A stretch of 64,000 bases of DNA, taken from contig JAQFVV010012446.1 in NCBI GenBank assembly GCA_028023455.1, positions 1,426,001 through 1,490,000 on the forward strand, given 5' to 3'. Below are positions 11,455 to 24,529 of this stretch, in pieces. Every line of letters begins with the position of its first letter. The first letter of the stretch is position 1. The position numbers and the translations under genes are program-made. The stretch is from Epiperipatus broadwayi (Eukaryota > Onychophora > Udeonychophora > Euonychophora > Peripatidae). The notes under the pieces are model-generated. The model saw only the letters and a list, made by a program, of their open reading frames with translations. It searched no databases and was not told the DNA's origin.

Positions 11455-13118
11455 TGTGATGTATTTGGCTTCTTAAATAAAGGCAAGAATATCTCAGCAA
11501 TTATGCCCAGATAAACCTGTTAGCCATTTTATTCTCCATTCCCACTCTTATGTCTTCCCATATTCTGCTCCATCCCATTTCCACAACATAATCTTTGTCA
11601 ACTCTATGGCCTTTACATCTAAATCCCCCTTATCTCTTCGCAAACCCAACATAAAAACTAACTCACTTTCTGTATAGTCACTGTTCATGTCTATTCTCCC
11701 GTAACTTCATTATCTGTACCCTTTCTGCTTTCAAGCATTTACATTCAATCAACAGGTGCCTAATATTTTCTATACCTTCCTTACACAATTTGCACACTAA
11801 ATTATCCATGGTTTTCCATTTACATGTATATTCTCTTGTTGCTAAAGATCCCGTTGGAGCCTTAAATAATAAACTACTTTCTTTACTATTATCATAAATT
11901 AACTCGCATCCAATATTCCGTTTACTTCTATACATATTTAAACTCTTCTTGCCCTCCATATTAGTTCTCCATCTCTCCAACTTCCTATTTTTTATTAATA
12001 CTTCTATTCTTTTATCCCATTCCTTACCACTATAACACTCAACAATCCTCCCAACACCATCATCCCACCTTTTATACAAGTATACTGATATAAATTCTTT
12101 ATCCAAATCTTTCGCGTACCGCATTACCTTTCTCACCCATCTTGTTACCTGCCCTTTACTCATAACCCAATTGAACACTATTTTTGCTATTCTTTTATTA
12201 TCCATAAACTGCAACCTACCAAACATTTTCATTTTACTTTTTGCATCTTGTATAAAAACTTGACCATCCCATTTCTCATTGAGTTGCCTCCTTTGCTGTC
12301 CACATCTTTGCATCTAATGCATGTCTTCCTACTTTTCTTTGTACTTTCTCTAAATAATCTAAAACCCTTTTACTAACACATAATGCATCATTACCATATG
12401 TTAACCCTGCTACTTCAACTCCTTTCCATACTATTCTAGCTACATATTTATTACATGAAAATACTGTTTTTCTTTACCAAACCCTTTCTTTTCTTTGCTT
12501 CATTTACCAATTTTTTCTCTCATTCATCCAAGCAATTTTCCTGATTACATAAGATGATTCCCAAATACCTATATTTATCCACCACACTTAACTTTATATC
12601 CCCCAATAAAAATTCTACATCTTCTCTTTCCCCAGTATTAACCATCATTATATTTGATTTTTCTTCACTAAATTTAATCCCCATCTCTTTACCCACCCTT
12701 GCACATGTCCTCAACATAATTTCCATATCTTCTCTTCTTTTTGCACACAAAAAGATATCATCTGCAAAAAAAGACCTGACAAAATATATACTCCCTTGCC
12801 ACCTATTAATGGTATCTCTACCCCTCTTCCTAGTCTTTCTATTGCTTTCTCCATTTCACTCAAAAACAACAAAAACAAAATAGGTGACATAGGGCATCCT
12901 TGCCTTAATCCCACCCCATTTTTAACTTTAACTGATTCTATATCCCCTAACTGGTAAGGATAATAATTATTTTCATATAATTTCTTAATAATATTTACTA
13001 AAGCTTCATCCATTCCCAAATTGGCTAACCTTACCCATAATCTATTTCTATTTACTCTATCATATGCTTTCTCTATATCTATAAAACTTGTATATAATGA
13101 TGAATTGGCAAACCTCAT
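11455..13118 (-). pseudogene. Non-LTR retrotransposon (LINE), 5'-truncated and broken
   Basis: Minus-strand frames give a reverse transcriptase fragment at 13118-12711 with the FIDIEKAYDRVNR block, GVGLRQGCPMSPILF and LEMEKAIE-like spacing. A second piece at 12750-12520 has FSEEKSNIMMV and YRYLGI (RT palm and thumb). A C-terminal part at 12313-11678 has a CxxC..H..C cluster (LVCKLC, then IRHLLIEC). Frameshifts separate the three. The catalytic aspartate box is disrupted near 12760. The endonuclease half is absent. The 3' terminus, near TACATCAC, matches the other LINE copies at 52277, 62720 and 63895. The clade was not assigned. It inserted into unit 2 of the tandem repeat. Confidence 0.85.
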
Positions 13119-13178
13119 TGTTTATACTTACAAGCTTAAGAGATAGGGTCATGTGATCTATGACTTATTTTGACTATT
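13101..13178 (+). repeat. 419-bp tandem repeat, unit 2 (3' end after LINE)
   Basis: GAATTGGCAAACCTCATTGT through GATAGGGTCATGTGATCTATG matches 11172-11240 with few changes. It completes the unit interrupted by the LINE. Confidence 0.75.
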
Positions 13179-13179
13179 T

Positions 13180-14750
13180 TATTTTATTGTTTTAGATTTT
13201 TGATCATCCTGACCTCTGCAATGTTGTTTGTACTTGATCTCATTTCCAAAACACATTTGCGGTGAAATTTCTATAATCATTTGATAATGTAATGAATAAT
13301 TTCCAATATTTTTTTTATAAGGAATTACAGTTGAGCTGCAAACTATGCTATATCTAACTATGCGACTATAATTATATACTATTGAAAGTAAAATGTAAAC
13401 AAATACAAAAATGCAAATAAAAAAAAATTAAATTCACAAATTTTAATATTCGGTAGCCATTTTTCATTCAGTGAGTCACATAAAGATTACATATATTAAT
13501 AAAATTTCTTTGTTTTATACTGAATACACACTAGTCTTTACTATCCTTTCTGAATTTAATGTGCAATATTTTGTTTAATAAAATATTTTCTCAGAGTAAA
13601 TGTTTTACACAATTTTAGAATATTGATTTAAAAACATTAACATAATTTAGAGAGAGACTAATTTTTTGAAAAAGACGAGTACTGTCTGTGGGAGAAAAAA
13701 GTTACTGAAAAAAAAAAACAATATTGCCCAAAGCGATAGGAGTTAGTTTATTTTCTCATTTTTATAGCTTCAATACTTCCCTCCATTTATCATTAATAGT
13801 TATATGATTATTTTTTAAAATTTTGTTTATACTATACTTTCGATTTATACACTTACAATTCAATAAACAATGCATATTCTATTCTAATCAATGTTTATTA
13901 ACAAAATATGTATTATGCTATATTCTTTGAATGCAGGAGCTTGGAACAAAATATAGGCCCCACTGTAATTAGATTTTTTTCGTTTTTAAAAAATCTATTC
14001 TATTAGCAATTATGATAGAAAATGGTAAAAAGAGAATGCCAAATTTTCTTTTATCAATGTGATTTTAAGAGATTGTTTTATTTAGCTTGTCTACCCTCCA
14101 TTATTCATTAAGCAACATTTACCCAAATATTAGTTGTTGTTTTTTCAGATTTATTGAATAGCTTCTGCTGTTATGATAGAGTAGATAAATTGGCTATTGG
14201 AATTATAAAGAAAAACATTGCTAACGATGACTTGAATATTTAAGATTAAATATTTTAAAAATCAAAAATGGAATTACAATGTTGATTTGTAATTTTTTAT
14301 TTAGGGTTTTTTTGAAGACAACTATCAACTGAATATGGTAAAGAAACTTGTAGAGATTCCAAGCAGGAGATTAAGACCATTGTAGCATCGACAATCATTA
14401 CCTATGTGATTTATGTCTATCCACAACCATATAGGTCATTGTTAAATCCCATTTATGAAATGAATGCAATAACTGTGGGGGATTCTGAATATGTTGATGA
14501 GAGTTCAATTGCACCTAGGAAGATCAAATTTAGCTGGCTTTAATCTTGATCCTCGGTTGAATACCAAAAAAAGGGTATCTTGATTTGAGATGGTATAACC
14601 ATATCTTTGAGTTATTGGTAAAAACTGATCTGCTTAACAGCTTTTTATACATTTTCCTTGGAACAATTTCTCTTCTGATATATGATTGCAGAAACATGTC
14701 AAAAAATAATATTTAACAGTGTTCAAAATTTAATATGGAATTTTGGTACT
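13180..14750. other. No gene or repeat recognised
   Basis: AT-rich DNA without a frame over 60 codons beginning with Met, except for a frame inside the following element. No TIR, tRNA-like segment or LINE block was seen. Confidence 0.45.
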
Positions 14751-14757
14751 TATAATC

Positions 14758-15745
14758 TAATCGGGCTTGGCCACTTGATGGCGTTCTGGCTCGCCAAAAC
14801 ACCTAACAAATGCCGTTTACAAGGCCTGACTTACGGCTATAGAAAACATCTAATGTTTGTCTTAGCCATTAGAAGGCCGTTGATGATGACATAACGCAGA
14901 AATAATACAGCCTATTTCTGCTTCGCGACAGTTACTGTGAATCCACACACTTATCTTTCATGTACAGTTTGATATATATGTGTGTGTAGTTTGATCAGTC
15001 AAATTTTTACAATATACGTTACACAATCTTTGTATTTGTAATGAATTTAAGAAACCTGACTTTATATTAATTTTCCAAATGGCCACACCCTTATTTAGAG
15101 AAGGTGTAATGTGTAAAAGCTTGCTGAGGGTACGTCAACAGAATTCGGCTGAGTTCGCGTGCGAAATCTCATTTTCACGTGGAATACTACATAGTTCATA
15201 AAATGACTGGCGATTTTGTAACTTTTTCCACAGTTGCTGAAAACAGAAGCCGAGTAAAAATATACACATTTTTTTGTAAATTTCATAGAAAGCACATATT
15301 ATAAACATGTTTAATAAGTAAAGAAGACATTTATATGTGTTTGTTGTTGTTTAAAAACGTTTGAGTTTCTTTATTTTGTCCGACTACAGTTACAATTTTG
15401 ATATTTATTTTAGCATTACAAACAACTGAACACTAACCCTATACGGTTTTGTTATGTAGAAAGCAATAATTAAGCGAAAGACATCGCAAAAAAGTTCTAG
15501 TAATCAATCAATTAATAACTAAAAAGGAGGAATGATGATAATTTGTCCAAAAACAGCGATTTAAAAATAAAAAAAAAGGTCGTTTACTAAATACAAAATT
15601 AAAAAGGCATGACAAAAAATTTATAGCAAGCAATAAATTAATAACCAAAAAAAAAACAGCGATTTAAAAATTACATGGCCCCATAAACCGAACATTGTAT
15701 TATTTTTGACTGTCAACAACGCCATCAAGTGGCCAAGCCCGATTA
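14758..15745. mobile_element. TA-flanked inverted-repeat DNA element, 988 bp
   Basis: Bases 14758-14785 and 15718-15745 are perfect 28-bp reverse complements. They contain GGGCTTGGCCACTTGATGGC and its complement. If the terminal TA on each side is the target duplication, the ends begin ATCGGGC. That would fit a Tc1/mariner-like non-autonomous element, but TA at the ends is weak evidence in such AT-rich DNA. The interior has only short frames and no recognisable transposase. A diverged end-like sequence is seen at 33228 (GTCATCATGTGGCCGTGCCC). Confidence 0.7.
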
Positions 15746-15749
15746 CGTT

Positions 15750-17400
15750 ATAATTACGGGAATTTTTTTCTCCAAATAGGGGCACAGCATTTACCAGAAG
15801 AATATGTCAGAGCTAAAGAAGCTGTGTCAAATACTTGCAACACCAATTCCAATTATTGCAAGAAGATTTGTGATACTTTATTTGATGGAAGTTATAAGTA
15901 TTTATCGAGGGTTTTTTTGGATAAATATATGTAATTTTCAAATGATTCAAATATAATAATGATGCTCAAAATGTTATGGAAGGAAGAGCCCAATAAAAGT
16001 TAAAGGGAGAAGACAAAAAAGTAAATCATAAGCTCATTAGCCACAGGAGAACAAGAATGTAGATTATATAATATATATATAAACACTCAACTTATTTAAC
16101 CAATCCAGTTTAATCTCAGTTTTATTTTTCAGCTAATAATAGCATATATCCATTCACTCAATAATATTTCACAGCTATGTACTATTGAAAGAAAAACCCT
16201 AAGCTTGCTTATAACCTAAACAAATTTCCAAGATTTAGGCCAGATTTAGATTCTGATCATGATTATGACATATAATCTGTTTACCACTGTCCATGAGATC
16301 CTCTAAAGAAGGAAGGGGATGTGAAAATGAATATATATATATATTGTACCTAACTGAAGTGTCACTTAGTTCCAAGAGGTAATCAAGGTTATCTTAGCTT
16401 AACCTTTTGTTTAAAATTTCGGATTTAAAAAAAATGATAAAAATGGAAATTAACTTAATTATTAAAATAGAATAATCTAAATATTTTAATAGTGTCAGTT
16501 GGTTTGATAAGGGATGTTAGGTAATAATTTAACATAAGCAAATGTTAAAAAAATAATTGTGAATTGATAAATAGTATTAAATGTATTCTAAAATAACTAC
16601 TGTATAATCCATTTTTATGTCTAAAGAATAATAATAAGATATTATTATTAAGTTGGAATAATTAAGTAATAAATTTAAAAAAAAAATGATATGTAAGTTT
16701 TTATTAAAAAGAAATAAGAATATTTATTATTAGTTTTATAGTTTAACATTCCAGTTATAAAAATTATTTAGATTAAATATTCATTAACATTCTATTGTTG
16801 TAATTTTAAAAATAGTTTTAAACAATTAATCCAAGGCCAGACGTATGTGAGAATGTGCATGCATTGACATGGAAACATAAGAATAAAAAAAAAGTAATTT
16901 AATTCCAATATTGTTTAAAATAAGTAAATAAAACAAATGTGTGGATAAAATTATTTCAATGAAATATTTATGGGTTTAATAAAGGGTATAACTTTAATTT
17001 TTATATTTATTACTATGGGTTGGATAAAATATCATTAAAAAAAATTATAGCACAATATTGTTAATAAAATTTTGACTTTGCAGCTGAAGTCATGTGGTAT
17101 GGAAAAATTATATTGATTATGTCAGTAGATTGATTCCACAGCTGGTTTGTCAGAATATTAAAATTTAATAAAAAAATAATTTTTATTGGTTTTTAAATGA
17201 ATTGTAGGTGGATGAAAAATTGTGAGATAAAATGGATATCGAGGGACCATTCTGGGACTGATTTTGTTTGGATTCAACTGGTGTGGATCTTAAAGATTTT
17301 ATTAATAAAAGTAATTTTTTTTAAGAACTTGATATTTCTAAAAAAATACAAGTCTGTCTAAAATATTTAAAATCGTCTTGTAATGAAGGAGGGCTAAAAG
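15750..17400. other. AT-rich DNA, nothing recognised
   Basis: No supported gene or repeat. Several cryptic splice-like strings occur (for example TTTTGACTTTGCAG near 17083) but no exon with recognisable content follows them. Confidence 0.4.
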
Positions 17401-18223
17401 AAAAGGTAATCCGTTTTTCTGACAATTTGAATTTCAGTCGAGGCATAGAAATTATAGCTAAAAATGTCTAGAATAACTAAAGCATCTCACATATTAAATG
17501 ACTTTAATTTGTTTATTTTTCTTTACTTGGAAGTAAAGTTAAGGAACAAACTATTAATCATTTCCATAAATAAGCGTTCGGTGGTATTAAACTATTTTGA
17601 AAATAAAATGCTAATTATTTTTCCTGTTAGATTAAAAGTATATGTAAAAAAAAAAAAAGAATTTTTTTTAAAAGTTTAAAAAGAACATTATAAAGAAGCT
17701 GCTATGTTCAATTATAGTGAAACTATAAAGGATGATTTTTTTTTTTTAAAAGAAAAGTTATTACTTATATCTTGACATATATAAAAATGATTTGTTTAGC
17801 TAAACGCAAACAGATAATATATACATTTTAAAGGATAATTCTTATTTACACAGTAAGAAAGGACACATATTTGGAAATAAAACTTTAAAGCAATCTATAA
17901 TGATTAATAATGAATTAATAGTTATTGAGTACATTATAAATGGTCATACTTGCCAGTTATTTAAAAATAACTTTATGGCATTAATTATAGCATATAAACG
18001 GAGAAATGTCTTGAACAGTAAAAAAATTTCTACTCTCATATTTAAAAGTAAGCAAAGGAAAGTAATTTTAAAAATAAATACGTCTTGGAATATTATTAGG
18101 AAACTATTTAAAAAACTATATTTTAAAAGAAGCGTTTTCCTAAAAGAGGATAAAGAACTTCAGATAAAGAAATATATATTATTATTATTATATGCAATTT
18201 TGAACTCGGGATCCTATAAATAA
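17190..18223 (+). other. Cluster of unrecognised plus-strand ORFs
   Basis: Three frames follow each other on the plus strand: an open stretch near 17205-17360 with an RWMKNCEIKW..HSGTDFVWI character, a 71-codon frame at 17464-17679, and a 107-codon frame at 17900-18223. The last is rich in Lys, Ile and Asn, as any chance frame would be at this base composition. I recognise no domain. Alternatives are a decayed transposon gene or chance; chance is quite possible. Confidence 0.2.
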
Positions 18224-18239
18224 ATTAAAGTGTGTTCAG

Positions 18240-21200
18240 CTGAAGAATTTATTTTGTTTCATGCCGGCTTAATCTTATTATTTAATTTTTTTTAAAAATT
18301 GTTTAAAAAAATATTATTAATGAACTATTGAACATTTTCGTTTGGAAATGATTGCCATGTATATAAATGTATTAGTTGAAGCTTCGAATTCAAATCGATA
18401 TCTTAACCTGGATAAATTGTCTACACGTTATGAAATGGAAAAATCATCACGGAGCGGAAATATGAACTTAAATTAATGTATTATTGTTTTTTTTTTGGTC
18501 TGCTTTATTGGTTTAAAAAAAAAAAAGAATGAAACCATAAAAATATTTATGCTATTAATTTTTTTTTGTAACACTTTTGCATAAATATACAGGTAAACTA
18601 GGGTTATAATTTTAAAACGAAATAGGTTTATTTGAATGAGCAAATGTTTCTTGCCATTCTTAAGTAGATTTAGTTTATTTGTCAAGCATTACACTAGCTA
18701 GTTTCTATTTAATAATTTTATTATAGAGTTTTAAATATCACAGTCTTATTTTCATATATAATGGGATGTTTTACTCAATTTTTATTTTAAATTTACTAAA
18801 GAAGTTTATCAGAGAATATCCATTCATTTGTTTTATGAATGTTATATTAAAAATAACTACAAATATTTTATATTCATCGAGAAGTAAATATTCTTGCATT
18901 TAATTTACAATTTTAAAAGTCCACTAGTTATTATATTTTAGCATTTACTATTTTGTTTATGTGTGCATTGTGCCTTGCCTAGAATTTTATATGCATTTGA
19001 GTTTAAAGTATTTTCTACAGTAGTCATTTGACACATAGTTTGCTTTGTTCGTTTGAACATTGGATATACGTTTTGTATTTTTATAAATTTCTTAGAAATA
19101 ACTTAGTTAGTTAAAGTGAAGTATATATCTTGCTATTAGTTAATATTTGGTAGCCTCATAGAGTTAGGCTTAGTTAATAATTTTTGAATATGCTTATGGA
19201 GTAGATAAAATCCTCCATCCTTATTGTATTGTATTTCCATGATTTGATAGTGCGTATTCCCAAAAGAGGGTTATTGTATTGTATTTTTCAGTGATGATGA
19301 TCACATTTATAAGCATTGGAAATCCCATGAGAGGATTGTGCTTTTCTGGTGGGTGTTCCTGTTCCCAGATGTACTGTAGATGAATTCCAGATATCTTCGT
19401 TTCTGCCTTGAAGTTAGGTATTTTTGGAAGCCACCATATTCTTTTCCAGCTTTGAGGAGCCTAGTATTTTTATATTTTTTGCCTATCATTCATGATGACT
19501 TAATGCTAATTCCACCACAGTAGGTGATGTTGCATTTGTTTTAGATTTGTGATGACAAGATATGCTTGTTTGAGGAAATGTATTTCTTCAGGTAGTTGTA
19601 GCTAATTTAAGGCTCATAGGTATATCAATGTTTGAATTGTGTTGCTATGATAGTTTTATCACGCACAAGCTAACCAACAATAAGTTATATTTATTTTAAA
19701 GTATGTTAAATATGCATATGGTATAAGTGGCAATTCACACATAATAATTTAATATTTTCATCCAGAATTTCGCCGCTGGATTTGTAAGTCTGTTACATCA
19801 TTATTTTTAAAACATTGAGGGAATAATTTTATGTGGACTAAAGTTACTTTAAAAAAAGTATAACTGATCTCTGATGAATGATTGTCCCATACACTTAAGT
19901 TAGTTTAATTTAGTATTAGCTTAATCTGATTTAAAGATATATCTAGCTGTGATATTAATTATATTCGTGAAACTAGTGATGATATTTTTAAAAAGTATTG
20001 TTGAATATGCTTACTCTAACTTAGCGTTTGTTAAGTTGAGGAGTATAAAATTAAGCTTAGGGTTTTCAATATAAACATAGTTCTGTGTGTTATTCTGATT
20101 AGTAGATGACACAATAATGTTATTAATTAGTCTAATAAAGAAGAATAGTAGTGTGCTTATTAAGTACATATGATAATTAAAGTTTAAAATATTTTTTTTT
20201 GAGAAAAATATAATTATTAAAAGAAAGTAGCAGTGAATAACCTTGGTCTGTTATTAAGTGTATTAGTGTAAATTAAATAAAACTGTTAAGAGTCCAAATA
20301 ATTATATAAAATCTTAGTGCGGTATTGGCACTGTTTGTATTCTACTACATTTATAAACATTTCTTCTCATTATTAATAAATCAAATTATTATTATTTCAA
20401 AAGTTTTGTATGTTTGTTTTACTTTTATATGAAAATTTATTATTGTCTTGGGTTCTAAGTTCACAAAATCTTAAAATGTAAAAGTTATTGAATCTTCAAT
20501 TCAGAAATTTACAAGTATATTCTAAGTTAATTAAATATAGTTAACATTGTCTTGAAAATTAAAAAAACTATGTTAAAGTAAGTGATTCTCATATTGAATC
20601 ACAAATACAGATAATTGCATTATAGCTGATACCTAATTAAATACTTAGTTAAAAGTTTATTTTTTAAATTATCAGTATATCTTTTCAGACTAAAGATTAT
20701 GCAATATCAGATTAACAATATTATTACTTCAGAAGAATATTTTAATGAATATTATTTTAAAAGCTGCACATCATCTATCATCATCTTAAAATCTTATATA
20801 TTTAAAGAATTCTAATTCATTTGCATTTGAGATCTTTAGTAGTTGTCTGTGAGTATGGAAAGGCATTAAAGGTACCCTTGCTCTTTTCTCTGCTCAAGTA
20901 ATATCTTAGATAATAGGCCATTATTAGTTTAAATTCAAATTGATTCACTAAATTTTGCAATTAATATTTGTTTTGTTTATTATTTTAAGACTGAACATAT
21001 TATAATTATTTTATGGTCAGCTAAGATATCACTTATTTATTTATTAATCACAGTAATTCTTTATTAGGCAACTTAACTTAAACTTTAATTTTACACAGGA
21101 GTTTTAGTTTTAAAATCCCTGAGGTTATTTACTCTTGTTGTTTTAGTAAATATAATTCTGTAAGATAATCTTTTAAAACAAAGCATCATTAGTTTTATTC

Positions 21201-21390
21201 AGAGAGTGTATGATCTATTGGTAGGACTAATATGGTAAGCATTGATTGGTGATTTTAGATAATCTTTTGTATGGTTTATTAAAATATTAATATGCTGTAG
21301 TAATTATAGTTCATCAGTATTGGATTTGATCTTTACTTGATTATACATCTCTTGATCATCATCTCTTTAAATTTATTGTAACCCCACTGA
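18240..21390. other. No gene recognised
   Basis: AT-rich DNA. A 60-codon minus-strand frame at 19489-19307 lies in a stretch of higher complexity (19200-19620), but its product is not recognisable. No inverted repeats or SINEs were seen. Confidence 0.4.
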
Positions 21391-21402
21391 GCCGAGTTGT
21401 TT

Positions 21403-21812
21403 AGAGTTTCTTATTTCAATTTTATTCCATTTCTTTTCATGTCATTTCTCTTTTTTTTTCTATCATCTCATTTCATTTCTCTCTCCTTTATCCATCTTCT
21501 TCTTATATCTCTCTTTCATATCTTTCTATCATCTCAGCCATTTAAAACATTCGTTAAAAATTTCATGTCATTTCTTTCTATCATCTCATTTCATTTCTCT
21601 CTCCTTTATTCCATCTTCTTATATCTCTCTTTCATATCTTTCAATCATCTCATTCCTTTTCTTTCTCCATTACATATATCATTTCTATTACTTTTCCCCA
21701 TTTCTTTTCCCTCTCAATTCTTTTCTTTTCCATCATTTATTCTTACCATTATCATTAGCTCCATTTCATTATTAGTATTATTCTCCTCTTTCTCATACCC
21801 CCATCTCATTCT
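21403..21812 (+). repeat. Polypyrimidine tract with internal duplication
   Basis: About 400 bases almost wholly C and T on the plus strand, built from CATCTCATTTCATTTCTCTC-like units. A block of about 130 bp starting at TTTCTATCATCTCATTTCAT is repeated after 21568. A 146-codon frame runs through it (21397-21837), but its composition (Phe, Ser, Leu, Ile) is what low-complexity pyrimidine sequence gives. I do not call it a gene. Confidence 0.8.
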
Positions 21813-21839
21813 AGTTAGGTTACAATATATATGGTAATA

Positions 21840-24326
21840 TTTTGGTTATACTGTTATATATTTTTAGATCATATTTCAACTATGCAATATTTTTCTAAAA
21901 GTCATTTCTAGGTGCAAGTTCATGATTAATGATATGTTTAATAGTGTGGGTTATTAATAAATCATCTTTCATCATATATTTACACTGTATCCGCAACTAC
22001 TTCACACTCAATCTCATTCTTTACCTCGCACCCAATATCATTATTTGAGATCTAATGGTTTTTCTTTGAAAAGTTAATCTTGACAATGGTGGATGCTATT
22101 TCATCAAAACGTTGGGAATTAATTGAAACTAACACATGGCTTAACCCAAAAACTTTTATTTACATCATATAACTGTGAAAACATTAAATATAATATTACA
22201 CTATATAATTCTGTATTTGTTATATTAGTTTCATTTCAGAATTTAAAGATGGGAAAGTGTGTATGTGAAAATAAATACATGAGGTTAATATTTTGTTTTG
22301 TTATACATTTCTATAATATGTCACATTTCCATTATATAATGTTTTTAAAAAAATAATTTGCAATTTCATAATCAAAGACATATTTAATTGTTTGGCTTAA
22401 TTTATATATAAATGTTTTGAATGTTTAATTAAGAAAAGATAATGCAGTTTTATTATTGTTATAATTGGCTGAGCATGCTTTCGGCATTAACGGTCAGAAT
22501 CAGCACTTGTCTTTAATATACACATTCTACAAGACAGGTATGTATATTAAATACTAAATAGTTTCCAAAACTATACTGAAGATATTGAATAATAAAATTA
22601 ACATTTTTGAAACAAAATACTGATGAAATTTTATGCAAAGTAATATGAAATAATTTTAACATGCATGCATAATTTTATATAAAAAAAAAAAAGCAATATA
22701 AACTAGCATTAATCAAAATGTCATTTTAAAATTTAAGTTGTAATTTTGTATGAAAACAATACAAACTTAATGAAGACATGCTATCATTTTATATTAAGAA
22801 AATTATATTCCCAGATAACATTATTAGAGTTGTGTGAAATAGAAATGGTGACTATTTCTGTTCCAAACAAACGAAACAAAATGGTGGATAATGCTTTTTT
22901 TTATAAAATTACACACATTCCGATTTGTTTCATTCAAAAATAATTGAAATTGCTTACATTATCAATTTTAATTTATATCGAAAATTGTTTTCTTTACAAA
23001 CATTGTTTCATAAATTGTAATAGTGAAAATTGTTTATACAAATTTTATCAATCAACAGCTTCAGTATGGATTTGGTAGATATATCGGATATATAATACCC
23101 ATATCTATTACAAAGAATCGTACTTATGTTAAATATATTTCAGCCAAAATTTTTCTACCTTAATCAGAAATCTAATTGTAATGTCTGTTATGTATGATTT
23201 CCATTTGTTAGGTAAACTATAATAAGTTTAATAATGTCGATTTATTCAGCAGCAAATTCCTTTTTCCCCCCACCATTATTATATGGAATTATGTTTATGC
23301 CATTAGGCTTTATAACAATTTATTTTTATATATTTACCAAAATTAAATTTAACATATTTGAATTAAATTAAAACATTAAAAAAAAAAAGTAAAATTAAAT
23401 TGGGAAGAGAGAAGAAAAAGAAAGACCATTGTACTGTACTTTATTTAATTAAAGATATCACAGCTATATTCAGTAATATATATATTTCATTTATTGTTTT
23501 TCTTGAAGCCAACATTATTTTAAATATAGTTATTAAAAAAAAATTGCTTCAATTTTTTTTAATCTTGAATATTTTAAACAAATATTCTGTGTCAAAGAAA
23601 AAGATATACACATATCAGTTGTTCCACTACTGATTAAAATAGTGCTACAATAAAATTTAGGGAAATCTTTTATCACCAGGTGCACAATTTCCTGATAAGA
23701 TTTGTAAAAAAATGTACTTTGGCATTATACCATTTACTGATTTTATATCTATTTTAATATCATTTGAATTTATATATATATTATAATATGCACACACATT
23801 CCAGATACTGAGATAATTCAAAAACAATACTAGAAGAATGAAAGATATTGAATAACAAATCATAAAAAATAATTCAAACGTGACGTAATAAAATTCTACA
23901 TCATTTTCGACAAGAGTTGTACACAGTTTACTTCAGGTTACCAAGTTTCTGAATGGCAACCTATTTTTATATATATAAAAAGCAAAAATACATATTATTT
24001 ACAATGTAAAATAAGTAATCAATTGGAGATTCTTCAAAGCATGATTTTTTTTTTTTTCGATTTAAAGTATCAAAAGTTATATTATTGACAACACATTGCC
24101 AAAATTAGATTAAAAAATACAATAAATGGATCATTTAGTTCATGAAAGCTTTTGTTTTTTAAAAAACAAAAAGGAAAATACAAATGACAGTTAATTGCAT
24201 TTGACAATAATAAAACTTTTTTTTTCATTTCTAAATAATTCAAAAAGTCCAATACCATTGAAAAAACAGTGAACAAATCACGTTTTTACTGCTTTTTAAT
24301 CTCATTTAAATGTTCGCATTTTGATT
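21840..24326. other. DNA downstream of DIPK2; no second gene seen
   Basis: This region lies 3' of the DIPK2 stop codon and should contain its 3' UTR and polyadenylation site. I could not fix the site. On the minus strand the variant signal ATTAAA is close to the stop (24295 region), and AATAAA appears only much farther away, for example near 23319. No other coding evidence. Confidence 0.35.
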
Positions 24327-24529
24327 TCACTTTTCATTTCCTTCTTCTTCATCCTCTTCTTCTTCTTCCTCTTCTTCATCATCTCCATCTTGATTGACAT
24401 ACTCATTTAAGATGTCATGAAGTTCTTCCGAGGCTTGAGTACGTCCACCAGCAGCTGTTTCTTGGACACACTCTTGGAGTAATTCAGCGATAGTATCTCG
24501 ATCTTTCTCAGGAATACCATGCAATAAAC
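24327..24529 (-). CDS. DIPK2A-like: DIPK2-like divergent kinase, last coding exon
   Basis: The exon begins after a TTTGAAG acceptor in phase 1, so the split Gly codon is completed. It encodes LLHGIPEKDRDTIAELLQEC, matching the LLHDPPSE..LLDEC region of vertebrate DIPK2A. The conserved GRTQASEELHDIL helix follows (GRFQAAKELREYL in human). The stop is at 24329-24327. After the conserved end the protein continues with about 25 residues that are nearly all Glu and Asp (EEEEEEEEDEEEG). I do not recall this tail from the human protein. DIPK2 proteins are kinase-fold proteins of the secretory pathway. Family assignment is firm. DIPK2A versus 2B orthology is not resolved. Confidence 0.85.

Noticed and set aside
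12554..12883. 109-codon plus-strand frame
   Set aside because: It is the antisense of the LINE reverse transcriptase fragment.
21397..21837. 146-codon open frame
   Set aside because: Runs entirely through a polypyrimidine repeat; composition explains it.
22465..22505. Minus strand CTGACC..GCCGAAAGCATGCTC resembling a hammerhead
   Set aside because: GAAA and a possible AGC-AU-GCU stem III are present, but the CUGANGA box is CUGACCG and stem II does not pair.
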